This document shows, in pieces, positions 1-5,449 of a stretch of DNA of 5,449 nucleotides. The notes beneath the pieces were generated by a model, which saw only the letters and a program-made list of their open reading frames with translations, did not search any database and was not told the DNA's origin. How positions within the stretch are numbered: position 1 is the stretch's first letter; the number at the start of each line of letters is the position of its first letter. The translations under genes were made by a program, and so were the position numbers. The stretch comes from an uncultured Alphaproteobacteria bacterium (GTDB lineage: Bacteria > Pseudomonadota > Alphaproteobacteria > Rhizobiales > Aestuariivirgaceae), in NCBI GenBank assembly GCA_937868035.1, contig CALMLK010000090.1, positions 1 to 5,449 on the forward strand, given 5' to 3'.

Positions 1-262
<262 letters not shown>

Positions 263-263
<1 letters not shown>

Positions 264-688
264 TGACGCCTGCGCAGGCGCTGGTCGTCGCCCTGCTGGG
301 CCATGTGGCGCTCACCCTCATCGTGGGCCTGCTGACCTTGCGCGCCCGCGTCGCCGCCGCGCGGGGCGGCAAGGTGCGGCTGCAGGTGGTGGCAATCAAC
401 AATGCGGGATGGCCCGAGGCAGCACGGAAGCTCGCCAACAATTTCGACAACCAGTTCCAGGTGCCGATGCTGGTCTATGCCGTGGCGGCACTGTTCATTG
501 CCACCGGCCTTGCCGACATGAATGCAGCCGGCCTTGCCTTTGCATTCCTCGCGGCGCGCATTCTGCACACGCTGGAGCACACGCGGCGGAACAGGGTGTT
601 GACGCGGCTTGTATTCTTTCTGGCATCCTATGCCTTCGCGCTTTGCCTGTGGGTGTGGTTTGCCATCCGCTTTCTTGTGAACGGTTAA
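263..688 (+). CDS. MAPEG-family membrane protein
   Basis: A 141-residue integral membrane protein of the MAPEG family (membrane-associated proteins in eicosanoid and glutathione metabolism). About four hydrophobic segments are visible, at roughly residues 5-28, 66-84, 88-104 and 112-138. The family signature is the polar stretch NNFDNQFQVPMLVYA (residues 59-73), followed by R99, H102 and H106 in the segment RILHTLEH. Characterised members are trimeric glutathione-dependent transferases or peroxidases, but most bacterial members have no assigned reaction, so no substrate can be named. The length is normal for the family. The ATG overlaps the guaB stop by one base and is preceded by AGAGGA. The methyltransferase gene starts three bases after its TAA. 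This three-gene packing implies one operon. Family assignment is firm; biochemical activity is unknown. Confidence 0.88.
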
Positions 689-691
689 ATC

Positions 692-1972
692 ATGCGCCTC
701 CCTGGCCGCGTCTCCGCGGCAATCGAAATTCTCGACGAGATCATCCAGCGTCATCGCCCCGCATCCGAGGCGCTGAAAGACTGGGGCAAGGCGCACCGTT
801 TTGCCGGTGCGGGCGACCGTCACGGCATCGGCACGCTGGTCTATGATACGCTTCGCCACAAGGCGAGTGCCGCACACCGCATGAACAGCGAAGCGCCGCG
901 CGCGCTGGTGCTGGCCACGCTGCATGCCACATGGGGCATGGGCGCTGATGAGATCGCGGCATTGTCGGATGGCGAGCACGGACCTTCACAGCCAAGCGCC
1001 GATGAACTGGCAGCGATCACGCGCACGGTTTCCGATGCGCCGCCGCATGTTGCAGGCGACTTTCCGGCATGGCTCGCGCCCAGCCTTGCCCGCGTGTTCG
1101 GAGACGGGGCCGCCGCCGAAGGCGCTGCCCTGGCGGAGCGTGCGCCGATTGATCTTCGCGTCAACACATTGAAGGCGGACAGGGCGAAGGTGCTCGCGTC
1201 CTTGTCGCGGTTTGGTGCCACGGAAGGGCCATTTGCGCCCACGGCACTTCGCATTGCTGCGCCCGGACCCGACCAGAAGCATGTGTCGGTTGAAGCCGAG
1301 CCTGCGCATGGCATGGGCTGGTTCGAGGTGCAGGATGCCGCCTCGCAAATCGCTGCGGGCCTGACGGGCGTGCAGCCGGGCGAACGCGTCGCCGATATCT
1401 GCGCCGGTGCGGGCGGCAAGACGCTGGCACTTGCGGCGCTGATGAAGAACGAGGGCAGCATTGCCGCCCATGACCGGGACCGCCACCGCCTGCGGCCCAT
1501 CTTCGAACGGATCGGACGGAGCGGCGCCACCAACATCGACGTGCTGGCGGCGGAAGAGGGCGGCAAACTTGCGGCCGGCAGCTTTGATTGCGTTGTCGTG
1601 GACGCCCCTTGCACAGGCACGGGCACATGGCGGCGCAAGCCGGACGCGAAATGGCGGCTCACGGAGAAATCCTTGGCCATACGCATCAAGGAACAGCGCG
1701 ACGTGCTGACGCGGGGGGCGGAGCTTGTGAAGGCGGGGGGCAGGCTTGCCTATTTCACCTGTTCACTGCTGCCGGACGAGAACAGCGAACAGGTTGCCTG
1801 GTTCCTGCGCAGCCAGCCCGCGTTCAGGATCATGCCGACGGCAACACTCTGGCCCGTGCATCTTCCCGGAACAGCGCCGCGTTCAGTTGATGGCGCGACC
1901 GACACACTCCTGCTGACGCCGCGCCAGCATGGCACCGACGGCTTCTTCGTTTGCGTGATGCAGAAGGCGTAG
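692..1972 (+). CDS. RsmB/NOP-family RNA (cytosine-5) methyltransferase
   Basis: A 426-residue class I SAM-dependent methyltransferase of the RsmB/NOP (Fmu/NSUN) family, which makes 5-methylcytosine in RNA. Residues 1 to about 125 form a helical region that may be a degenerate NusB-like domain. RVNTLK at 156-161 and QDAASQ at 214-219 are typical of the entry to the catalytic domain. The SAM-binding motif I is DICAGAGGKT (235-244). Motif IV is DAPCTGTGTWRRKPDAKWR, with Cys307. Motif VI is YFTCS, with Cys357. In this family the motif VI cysteine attacks C6 of the target cytosine and the motif IV cysteine is needed for release, so the enzyme looks intact. The target RNA cannot be deduced: alphaproteobacteria often carry this paralogue besides a longer RsmB, so I give no symbol. 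The ATG at 692 follows the MAPEG stop by three bases and has no strong Shine-Dalgarno sequence, which fits coupled translation. Confidence 0.92.
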   Translation: MRLPGRVSAAIEILDEIIQRHRPASEALKDWGKAHRFAGAGDRHGIGTLVYDTLRHKASAAHRMNSEAPRALVLATLHATWGMGADEIAALSDGEHGPSQPSADELAAITRTVSDAPPHVAGDFPAWLAPSLARVFGDGAAAEGAALAERAPIDLRVNTLKADRAKVLASLSRFGATEGPFAPTALRIAAPGPDQKHVSVEAEPAHGMGWFEVQDAASQIAAGLTGVQPGERVADICAGAGGKTLALAALMKNEGSIAAHDRDRHRLRPIFERIGRSGATNIDVLAAEEGGKLAAGSFDCVVVDAPCTGTGTWRRKPDAKWRLTEKSLAIRIKEQRDVLTRGAELVKAGGRLAYFTCSLLPDENSEQVAWFLRSQPAFRIMPTATLWPVHLPGTAPRSVDGATDTLLLTPRQHGTDGFFVCVMQKA

Positions 1973-1974
1973 AC

Positions 1975-2484
1975 TCAGGGCGGACACTGGGCGCGTTGCG
2001 CCATGACATCCTTGCCCGCTGTCTCCTCCAGCGCCGGATTGGGTTCATACCCGGGGCCGATCACCAGTGGTGCCGGCGGGAGGATGGATTGATCCAGCGT
2101 CGATGTGATGGACGAATCCACTTTCTGCAGTTCCTTGCCCGATGCATCCACGACGCTGACATGGAAAGCGTAGGTGCGGCCCTTCTTTACGCATTGCAGG
2201 GGATCGCTCTCCAGCGAAACGCGCGTCTGTCCGTCGCGGAAGGGCTGTTCGATGCGAAGCGGTTCGCCGCCCGCAGGATTATCGAAGGTTGCAACGACCT
2301 TTGATCCCGCCGGTGGCGTCTTGCGGATGGCGAGGGTGACGACATAGGTTGCTGTTGCAATCCGCGGATTGAAGATGAACACTCGGCCCTGAAGGTCGAG
2401 GTAGCTGGTCCGGGCTTCATCGGTACAGGCGGCGAGTCCCACGAGACCCATGATCAACAGGATGGCAACGGCAATCGGACGCAT
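1975..2484 (-). CDS. Putative lipoprotein of unknown function
   Basis: A 169-residue protein with a short lipoprotein signal. After MRPIAV comes a hydrophobic core, then the lipobox L17-A18-A19-C20, so signal peptidase II should cleave before Cys20 and leave a diacylated protein in the envelope. Asp22 lies at +2 of the mature protein; in Escherichia coli an aspartate at +2 favours inner-membrane retention, but this rule is uncertain in alphaproteobacteria. The mature part is rich in alternating hydrophobic and polar residues (for example TYVVTLAIRK and RVSLESDPLQ), suggesting a beta-sandwich, and has a proline-rich stretch (ILPPAPLVIGPGYEP) near the C-terminus. Two further cysteines (in DPLQCVKKG and QRAQCPP) could pair. 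I recognise no named family. The start is the only one giving a full signal sequence, although no strong Shine-Dalgarno sequence precedes it. The gene ends two bases from the methyltransferase stop (convergent) and begins 51 bases from the divergent permease. Confidence 0.8.
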   Translation of the reverse strand: MRPIAVAILLIMGLVGLAACTDEARTSYLDLQGRVFIFNPRIATATYVVTLAIRKTPPAGSKVVATFDNPAGGEPLRIEQPFRDGQTRVSLESDPLQCVKKGRTYAFHVSVVDASGKELQKVDSSITSTLDQSILPPAPLVIGPGYEPNPALEETAGKDVMAQRAQCPP

Positions 2485-2535
2485 GGTGGCATTTAACGCC
2501 AGGAATCACGGCAGGGGCAAGGGGCCCGTGGTTGC

Positions 2536-3417
2536 GTGAGCTACCTCTACCAGATCGCGGTGGGCGGCATTCACAACGGCATGGTCTATGCGCTGCTGGC
2601 CTATAGCTATGTGCTGCTGTTTCAGGTGGTGCCCAAGCCCAACCTGGCGCACGGATCGCTCTTCGCCTTTTCGGGTCAGGTGCTGGTGCTGGGCACAAAC
2701 GCTGCCTACAACGTGATGATCTTCACCTTTGCAACGTCCATCCTGTTCGGGATCGGGGCATCGCTGCTGTTGTCACTCATCGTGCTCAGCGTGTTCGCGG
2801 GATTGATTGTTCCGCGTTTTGCCCAGCGCTCACCCAACGCGATGATCGTCGCCACGCTGGCGATTGCCATCGTGCTGATGGAAGGCGTGCACATCGGCGC
2901 GAACGGACGCGACAACTGGCTGCCGCCGCTGTCGAGCGCGGTCTTGCCGCTTGGCTTCGGTGCCCAGGTTTCCGCCGTGCAGGCGATCAATGTCGTGGTC
3001 ATGCTGGCGATGCTCGCAGCGAGTGACATGGTTCTGCAATTCTCCTCCGCGGGCCGCGCCATCCGGGCGGTGGCGCAGGAACCGCTGGCCGCTTCGCTGC
3101 TGGGAACGAATGTGGAGAAGGTGATCTCGCTCACCGCCGCGGCGTCCGGTTTCATTGCCATGGCGGGTGGCATTTGCACGCTTCTCCATTTCGGCAACAT
3201 GAGCTTCGGCGCGGGGCTGACCTACGGCATCAAGGTGTTGTTCATCGCAGCCGCGGGCGGCTTCACCACGCCCCGCAACGCCGCGCTGGCGGCCTTCCTG
3301 TTCGGCGAGACGGAAGCCTTGTGGGATGGCTACCTGCCCGTCATGTGGCGGGAAGCCTTCCTTTATGGCGTGCTGGCGCTGCTGCTGGTGCTGAATGGCC
3401 GCCCGGAGCGGCGCTGA
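2536..3417 (+). CDS. Orphan LivH-type branched-chain amino acid ABC transporter permease homologue
   Basis: A 293-residue polytopic inner-membrane protein with about eight hydrophobic segments, homologous to LivH permeases of hydrophobic amino acid (HAAT) ABC importers. The N-terminal block GGIHNGMVYALLAYSYVLLF followed by NLAHG (residues 36-40) corresponds to the LivH block ending in NFAHG. The cytoplasmic coupling segment GRAIRAVAQEPLAASLLGTN (173-192) matches the LivH loop that docks on the ATPase. The later LivH motif GGIGSxPGA is replaced by GGFTTPRNA (241-249), and the protein ends abruptly at NGRPERR, so it is a divergent member. Translation starts at GTG 2536 with a purine-rich CAGGGGCAAGGGG upstream; an in-frame TAA at 2494-2496 blocks any longer form. 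No livM, livG, livF or livK is next to it, so its partners must lie elsewhere or it works differently. Substrate unknown. Confidence 0.83.
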   Translation: MSYLYQIAVGGIHNGMVYALLAYSYVLLFQVVPKPNLAHGSLFAFSGQVLVLGTNAAYNVMIFTFATSILFGIGASLLLSLIVLSVFAGLIVPRFAQRSPNAMIVATLAIAIVLMEGVHIGANGRDNWLPPLSSAVLPLGFGAQVSAVQAINVVVMLAMLAASDMVLQFSSAGRAIRAVAQEPLAASLLGTNVEKVISLTAAASGFIAMAGGICTLLHFGNMSFGAGLTYGIKVLFIAAAGGFTTPRNAALAAFLFGETEALWDGYLPVMWREAFLYGVLALLLVLNGRPERR

Positions 3418-3726
3418 TCACAGGCTGCCGGGGCCGTCCTTGAGGCAGCCGGCATAGACGGTGTAGCTGGCGAAGCCCGAGTCACCGGAATAATTGCGGG
3501 CTTCCGACGTGCACTCTTCCTTGCGCTTGGCATCGGCCTTGGTTTCGAGATCGGCGATTGTCTTCTGCGCTTCGCTTTCCATGCCCGTGCATTCCGCAAC
3601 ATCCATGGAGTTGTTCTTGTTCTGCCACTCGCAGAGCCTGGCGATGTCGAAATTGAGCGGCGGAGGCGCATCCTGCGCGATGGCGGGTGTGGCGAGGAGA
3701 AGGGTGGCGAGGAGAAGTTTGCGCAT
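3418..3726 (-). CDS. Small exported four-cysteine protein, downstream of mntR
   Basis: A 102-residue protein with a classical Sec signal peptide: MRK, a leucine/alanine core (about residues 4-13) and a probable cleavage site AIA|QDA after Ala17. The mature periplasmic protein is about 85 residues, mostly charged and probably helical, with cysteines at 32, 46, 72 and 94 that could form two disulfides. The region CEWQNKNNSMDVAEC followed by an acidic and lysine-rich helix loosely recalls the cysteine spacing of LprI/DUF1311 lysozyme-inhibitor-like proteins, but I would not assign that family. I chose ATG 3726 over the upstream in-frame TTG at 3735 because AAGGA (3736-3740) sits nine bases before the ATG and the signal peptide then starts normally. 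The gene lies 12 bases after mntR on the same strand and is probably co-transcribed and coupled. Its stop abuts the permease stop with no intervening base. Function unknown. Confidence 0.75.
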   Translation of the reverse strand: MRKLLLATLLLATPAIAQDAPPPLNFDIARLCEWQNKNNSMDVAECTGMESEAQKTIADLETKADAKRKEECTSEARNYSGDSGFASYTVYAGCLKDGPGSL

Positions 3727-3735
3727 GATGGTCAA

Positions 3736-3740
3736 TCCTT
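3736..3740 (-). promoter_or_regulatory. Shine-Dalgarno sequence of the four-cysteine protein, overlapping the mntR stop
   Basis: Read on the minus strand, AAGGA lies nine bases upstream of ATG 3726, and its first two bases are part of the mntR TAA stop (3741-3739). It decides the start in favour of ATG rather than TTG 3735, which would directly abut it. It also indicates that ribosomes terminating on mntR can reinitiate on the next gene. Confidence 0.6.
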
Positions 3741-4176
3741 ATGACGTGTGGCGGGCGAGGTAGCGACCCATGGCCTTGAGGGTGTCTTCGCTGACGTGAT
3801 GCTCGATCCCCTCGGAATCGATCCGTGCCGTTTCCTCGTCGACTCCGAGAGCGAGGAGGAAACGTTCGACGATCTGGTGTTTCTTGCGGCCCGTCTCCGC
3901 CATCAGCCAGCCGTCGCCCGTGAGCGAAATGGGGCGGTAGGGTTCCTGGGTGACGAGGCCCATGTCCTGCAGGCGCTTCAGCATCTTGACCACGGTGGCA
4001 TTGGCCACGCCAAGCCGCAGCGCCACATCCGTGCCGCGCGCCGTGCCGCGTTCATCGATGATGTCGGCAATCAACTCCACGTAGTCTTCCGCCAGCTCCT
4101 TCGAGTGGTCCGAGCGGGTGCGCCGGAATGCGGCGGACTGGAGCCTGGCCTTGGGGGTGCGGGACTTGCTGGGCAT
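3739..4176 (-). CDS. mntR: Manganese-responsive transcriptional regulator MntR
   Basis: A 145-residue DtxR/MntR-family repressor. A basic N-terminal tail (residues 1-25) precedes the winged helix-turn-helix (about 28-90), with the recognition region DVALRLGVANATVVKMLKRL, and then the metal-binding and dimerisation domain. Aligned by eye with Bacillus subtilis MntR, all six Mn(II) ligands are present: D31 and E34 (EDYVE), H100 (KKHQIVERF), and E122, E125, H126 (SEGIEHH). The SH3-like third domain of DtxR/IdeR is absent, as expected for MntR. When loaded with Mn(II) such proteins bind operators and repress the transporter. It is divergent from mntH, with two palindromes between them. ATG 4176 is the only available start before the conserved domain; no clear Shine-Dalgarno sequence precedes it. 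Its stop overlaps the ribosome-binding site of the downstream exported protein, so the two probably form an operon. Confidence 0.93.
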   Translation of the reverse strand: MPSKSRTPKARLQSAAFRRTRSDHSKELAEDYVELIADIIDERGTARGTDVALRLGVANATVVKMLKRLQDMGLVTQEPYRPISLTGDGWLMAETGRKKHQIVERFLLALGVDEETARIDSEGIEHHVSEDTLKAMGRYLARHTS

Positions 4177-4217
4177 CGGTGAAAAACGTCGATTGTTGCG
4201 CCTGCGAACCTAGCCCA

Positions 4218-4245
4218 TTGACTCTGGTTTAGCCAATGCTAAATT
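4218..4245 (+). promoter_or_regulatory. Candidate mntH promoter (-35 TTGACT, -10 TAAATT)
   Basis: TTGACT at 4218-4223 matches five of six bases of the housekeeping -35 consensus. TAAATT at 4240-4245 matches four of six at -10, with a 16-base spacer. Transcription would begin near 4252, leaving a leader of roughly 35 bases before ATG 4289. The first MntR-like palindrome (4228-4243) fills the spacer and reaches into the -10. The second covers the expected start point, a layout suited to direct repression. Predicted from sequence only. Confidence 0.55.
4228..4243. promoter_or_regulatory. MntR operator 1 (inverted repeat TTTAGC-CAAT-GCTAAA)
   Basis: A perfect 6+6 inverted repeat with a four-base spacer in the mntR-mntH intergenic region. 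The core TAGC-N4-GCTA is the same, as I recall it, as the centre of the enterobacterial MntR box. It lies between the predicted -35 and -10 of mntH, so bound MntR would block RNA polymerase. Confidence 0.75.
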
Positions 4246-4249
4246 CGAG

Positions 4250-4265
4250 TTTAGCACAGGCTAAA
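4250..4265. promoter_or_regulatory. MntR operator 2 (inverted repeat TTTAGC-ACAG-GCTAAA)
   Basis: A second copy of the same palindrome, with identical arms and a different spacer. The dyad extends to eight bases per arm (AGTTTAGC / GCTAAACT, 4248-4267). Its centre is 22 bp from that of operator 1, about two helical turns, which places both dimers on nearly the same DNA face. It overlaps the expected mntH transcription start. Confidence 0.75.
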
Positions 4266-4288
4266 CTTACGGGATCCGCGCGGGACTG

Positions 4289-5449
4289 ATGACCGACGAC
4301 ACTGCAAATCTGGGCTGGCAGCAACGCCGCAACGAACCATCGCTCGCCGATGTGTTCCGCAGCATTCCCGTGCGCAACCAGGGCAATTGGTTCAAGCGCG
4401 TGCTGGCCTTCGTGGGGCCGGGTTATCTCGTCTCCGTGGGTTACATGGACCCGGGCAATTGGGCGACCTCGATCGCGGGCGGGGCGAGCTTTGGTTACAC
4501 GCTGCTGGTCATCGCGCTCATGTCGAACATCATGGCGATCGTGCTGCAGTCCCTGTGTGCGCGGCTTGCCGTGGCCTCGGGCCGCGACCTCGCGCAGGCT
4601 TGCCGCGATGCCTTTCCCCGGCCCGTTTCCTTCATGCTGTGGATCTTCGCGGAGATTGCCATCATCGCCACCGACATTGCCGAAGTGGTTGGCACGGCCA
4701 TCGGCCTCAACCTGCTGTTCGGCATTCCGCTGGAATTGGGCGTGGTCATCACGGCGCTTGATGTGTTTCTCGTGTTGCTGTTGCAGCGTCTCGGCTTCCG
4801 CTTCGTGGAGGCGTTCATCATGGGATTGCTGGGCATCATCTTCGCCTGCTTCTTTGCTCAGATTGCCATGGCCGATCCGGAGTGGGGCGCGGTGATCCGC
4901 GGTTTTGCGCCGACGACGGAGATCATTCGCAATCCCGACATGCTCTATCTCGCCCTCGGCATCATCGGCGCCACGGTCATGCCGCACAATCTCTACCTCC
5001 ATTCCGGCATCGTGCAGACGCGCGCCTTCGGCAAGAGCGATGCGGAGAAGCGCCAGGCGCTGACCTTCGCCACCATCGATTCCACCGTGGCTTTGATGCT
5101 GGCGCTGCTGGTGAACGCCTCGATCCTGATCCTCGCGGCCGCCACCTTCCACGCGGCGGGGCAGGTGCATGTGACCGACCTCACCCAGGCGCATGGCATG
5201 CTGGAGCCGCTCGTCGGTTCGCTGCTGGCGCCCAAGCTCTTCGCGGTGGCGCTGCTGTGCTGCGGGCTCAGTTCCACCGTGACGGCAACCCTTGCCGGGC
5301 AAATCGTGATGGAGGGCTTCCTCAATATCCGCCTGCCGGCCTGGCTGCGCCGTCTCTTCACCCGCATGGTGGCGATTGTCCCCGCCGCTGTCGTCACCCT
5401 CTACTACGGGGCGGAAGGCACGGGCATGCTGCTGATCCTCAGCCAGGTG
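4289..5449 (+). CDS. mntH: Nramp-family Mn(II) transporter MntH (3'-partial)
   Basis: The first 387 codons of a proton-coupled divalent metal importer of the Nramp family, located in the inner membrane and mainly importing Mn(II), possibly also Fe(II). The frame stays open from ATG 4289 to the end of the window. The cut falls about where TM10 begins, so roughly 50 or more residues are missing. Hallmarks are the unwound TM1 motif [10 protein letters not shown], with D54 and N57, and the TM6 motif [10 protein letters not shown], with M231 and H233; D54, N57 and M231 correspond to the residues that coordinate the metal in structurally characterised bacterial Nramps. The N-terminal lead [24 protein letters not shown] fits alphaproteobacterial MntH and supports this start. 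The Shine-Dalgarno sequence is weak: GGGA at 4282-4285 is only three bases from the ATG. It is divergent from mntR, and two palindromic operators overlap its likely promoter, predicting repression when manganese is plentiful. Confidence 0.95.
   Translation, partial: MTDDTANLGWQQRRNEPSLADVFRSIPVRNQGNWFKRVLAFVGPGYLVSVGYMDPGNWATSIAGGASFGYTLLVIALMSNIMAIVLQSLCARLAVASGRDLAQACRDAFPRPVSFMLWIFAEIAIIATDIAEVVGTAIGLNLLFGIPLELGVVITALDVFLVLLLQRLGFRFVEAFIMGLLGIIFACFFAQIAMADPEWGAVIRGFAPTTEIIRNPDMLYLALGIIGATVMPHNLYLHSGIVQTRAFGKSDAEKRQALTFATIDSTVALMLALLVNASILILAAATFHAAGQVHVTDLTQAHGMLEPLVGSLLAPKLFAVALLCCGLSSTVTATLAGQIVMEGFLNIRLPAWLRRLFTRMVAIVPAAVVTLYYGAEGTGMLLILSQV

Noticed and set aside
841..1689. A 282-codon minus-strand open frame opposite the methyltransferase
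   Set aside because: It is rich in A, S, P and R with no domain, and lies antisense to the catalytic motifs of the methyltransferase. Not coding.
3727..3735. TTG 3735 as the start of the four-cysteine protein
   Set aside because: It would directly abut the AAGGA Shine-Dalgarno sequence and add three residues before the signal peptide. ATG 3726 has correct spacing.
3748..4182. A 144-codon + strand frame opposite mntR
   Set aside because: It is antisense to a clear MntR gene with all metal ligands, and its own translation has no recognisable features.
4266..4288. A manganese riboswitch (yybP-ykoY type) in the mntH leader
   Set aside because: The predicted leader is only about 35 bases, too short for that aptamer, and no matching helices are visible. 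Control appears to be by the operators.
4229..5302. A 357-codon open frame on the minus strand opposite mntH
   Set aside because: Its translation is rich in H, R, G, E and Q with no recognisable domain, as expected from the antisense of a GC-rich membrane-protein gene. The + strand frame is unmistakable Nramp, and this frame would also run through both MntR operators.

Overview
The window is compact, GC-rich chromosomal DNA with six gene starts or complete genes and two edge-truncated genes. It looks alphaproteobacterial, probably from the order Hyphomicrobiales (rhizobia and relatives). The basis is the guaB / MAPEG / RsmB-type methyltransferase order, the MntR and MntH sequences, and the high GC at third codon positions. 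I cannot name a genus from this sequence. There are no tRNA or rRNA genes, insertion sequences, CRISPR arrays or phage genes, and no intergenic gap exceeds about 112 bases.

Left block (1-1972, + strand). The 3' end of guaB (IMP dehydrogenase, guanine nucleotide synthesis) overlaps by one base a small MAPEG-family membrane protein. Three bases later comes an RsmB/NOP-type RNA cytosine-5 methyltransferase with both catalytic cysteines. The three are so tightly packed that they are almost certainly one transcript.

Middle block (1975-3417). A small putative lipoprotein on the minus strand ends two bases from the methyltransferase stop. It is divergent, across 51 bases, from an isolated LivH-type permease of the branched-chain amino acid ABC transporter superfamily. 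No ATPase, partner permease or binding protein is present in the window, so the permease is an orphan here.

Right block (3418-5449). This is a manganese uptake locus. mntR (minus strand, DtxR-family Mn(II) sensor with all six expected metal ligands) is divergent from mntH (plus strand, Nramp Mn(II) transporter, cut by the window end in the region of TM10). Between them lie two copies of the inverted repeat TTTAGC-N4-GCTAAA, spaced 22 bp centre to centre. The first falls inside a plausible mntH promoter, so the regulatory loop can be read directly from the sequence. Downstream of mntR, and apparently co-transcribed with it, is a small exported four-cysteine protein of unknown function. Its Shine-Dalgarno sequence overlaps the mntR stop codon, which makes it a candidate new accessory of the manganese response.

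Most of the window is ordinary housekeeping and metal-homeostasis DNA. The parts most worth a second look are the twin MntR operators, the mntR-coupled cysteine protein, and the orphan permease with its divergent lipoprotein.
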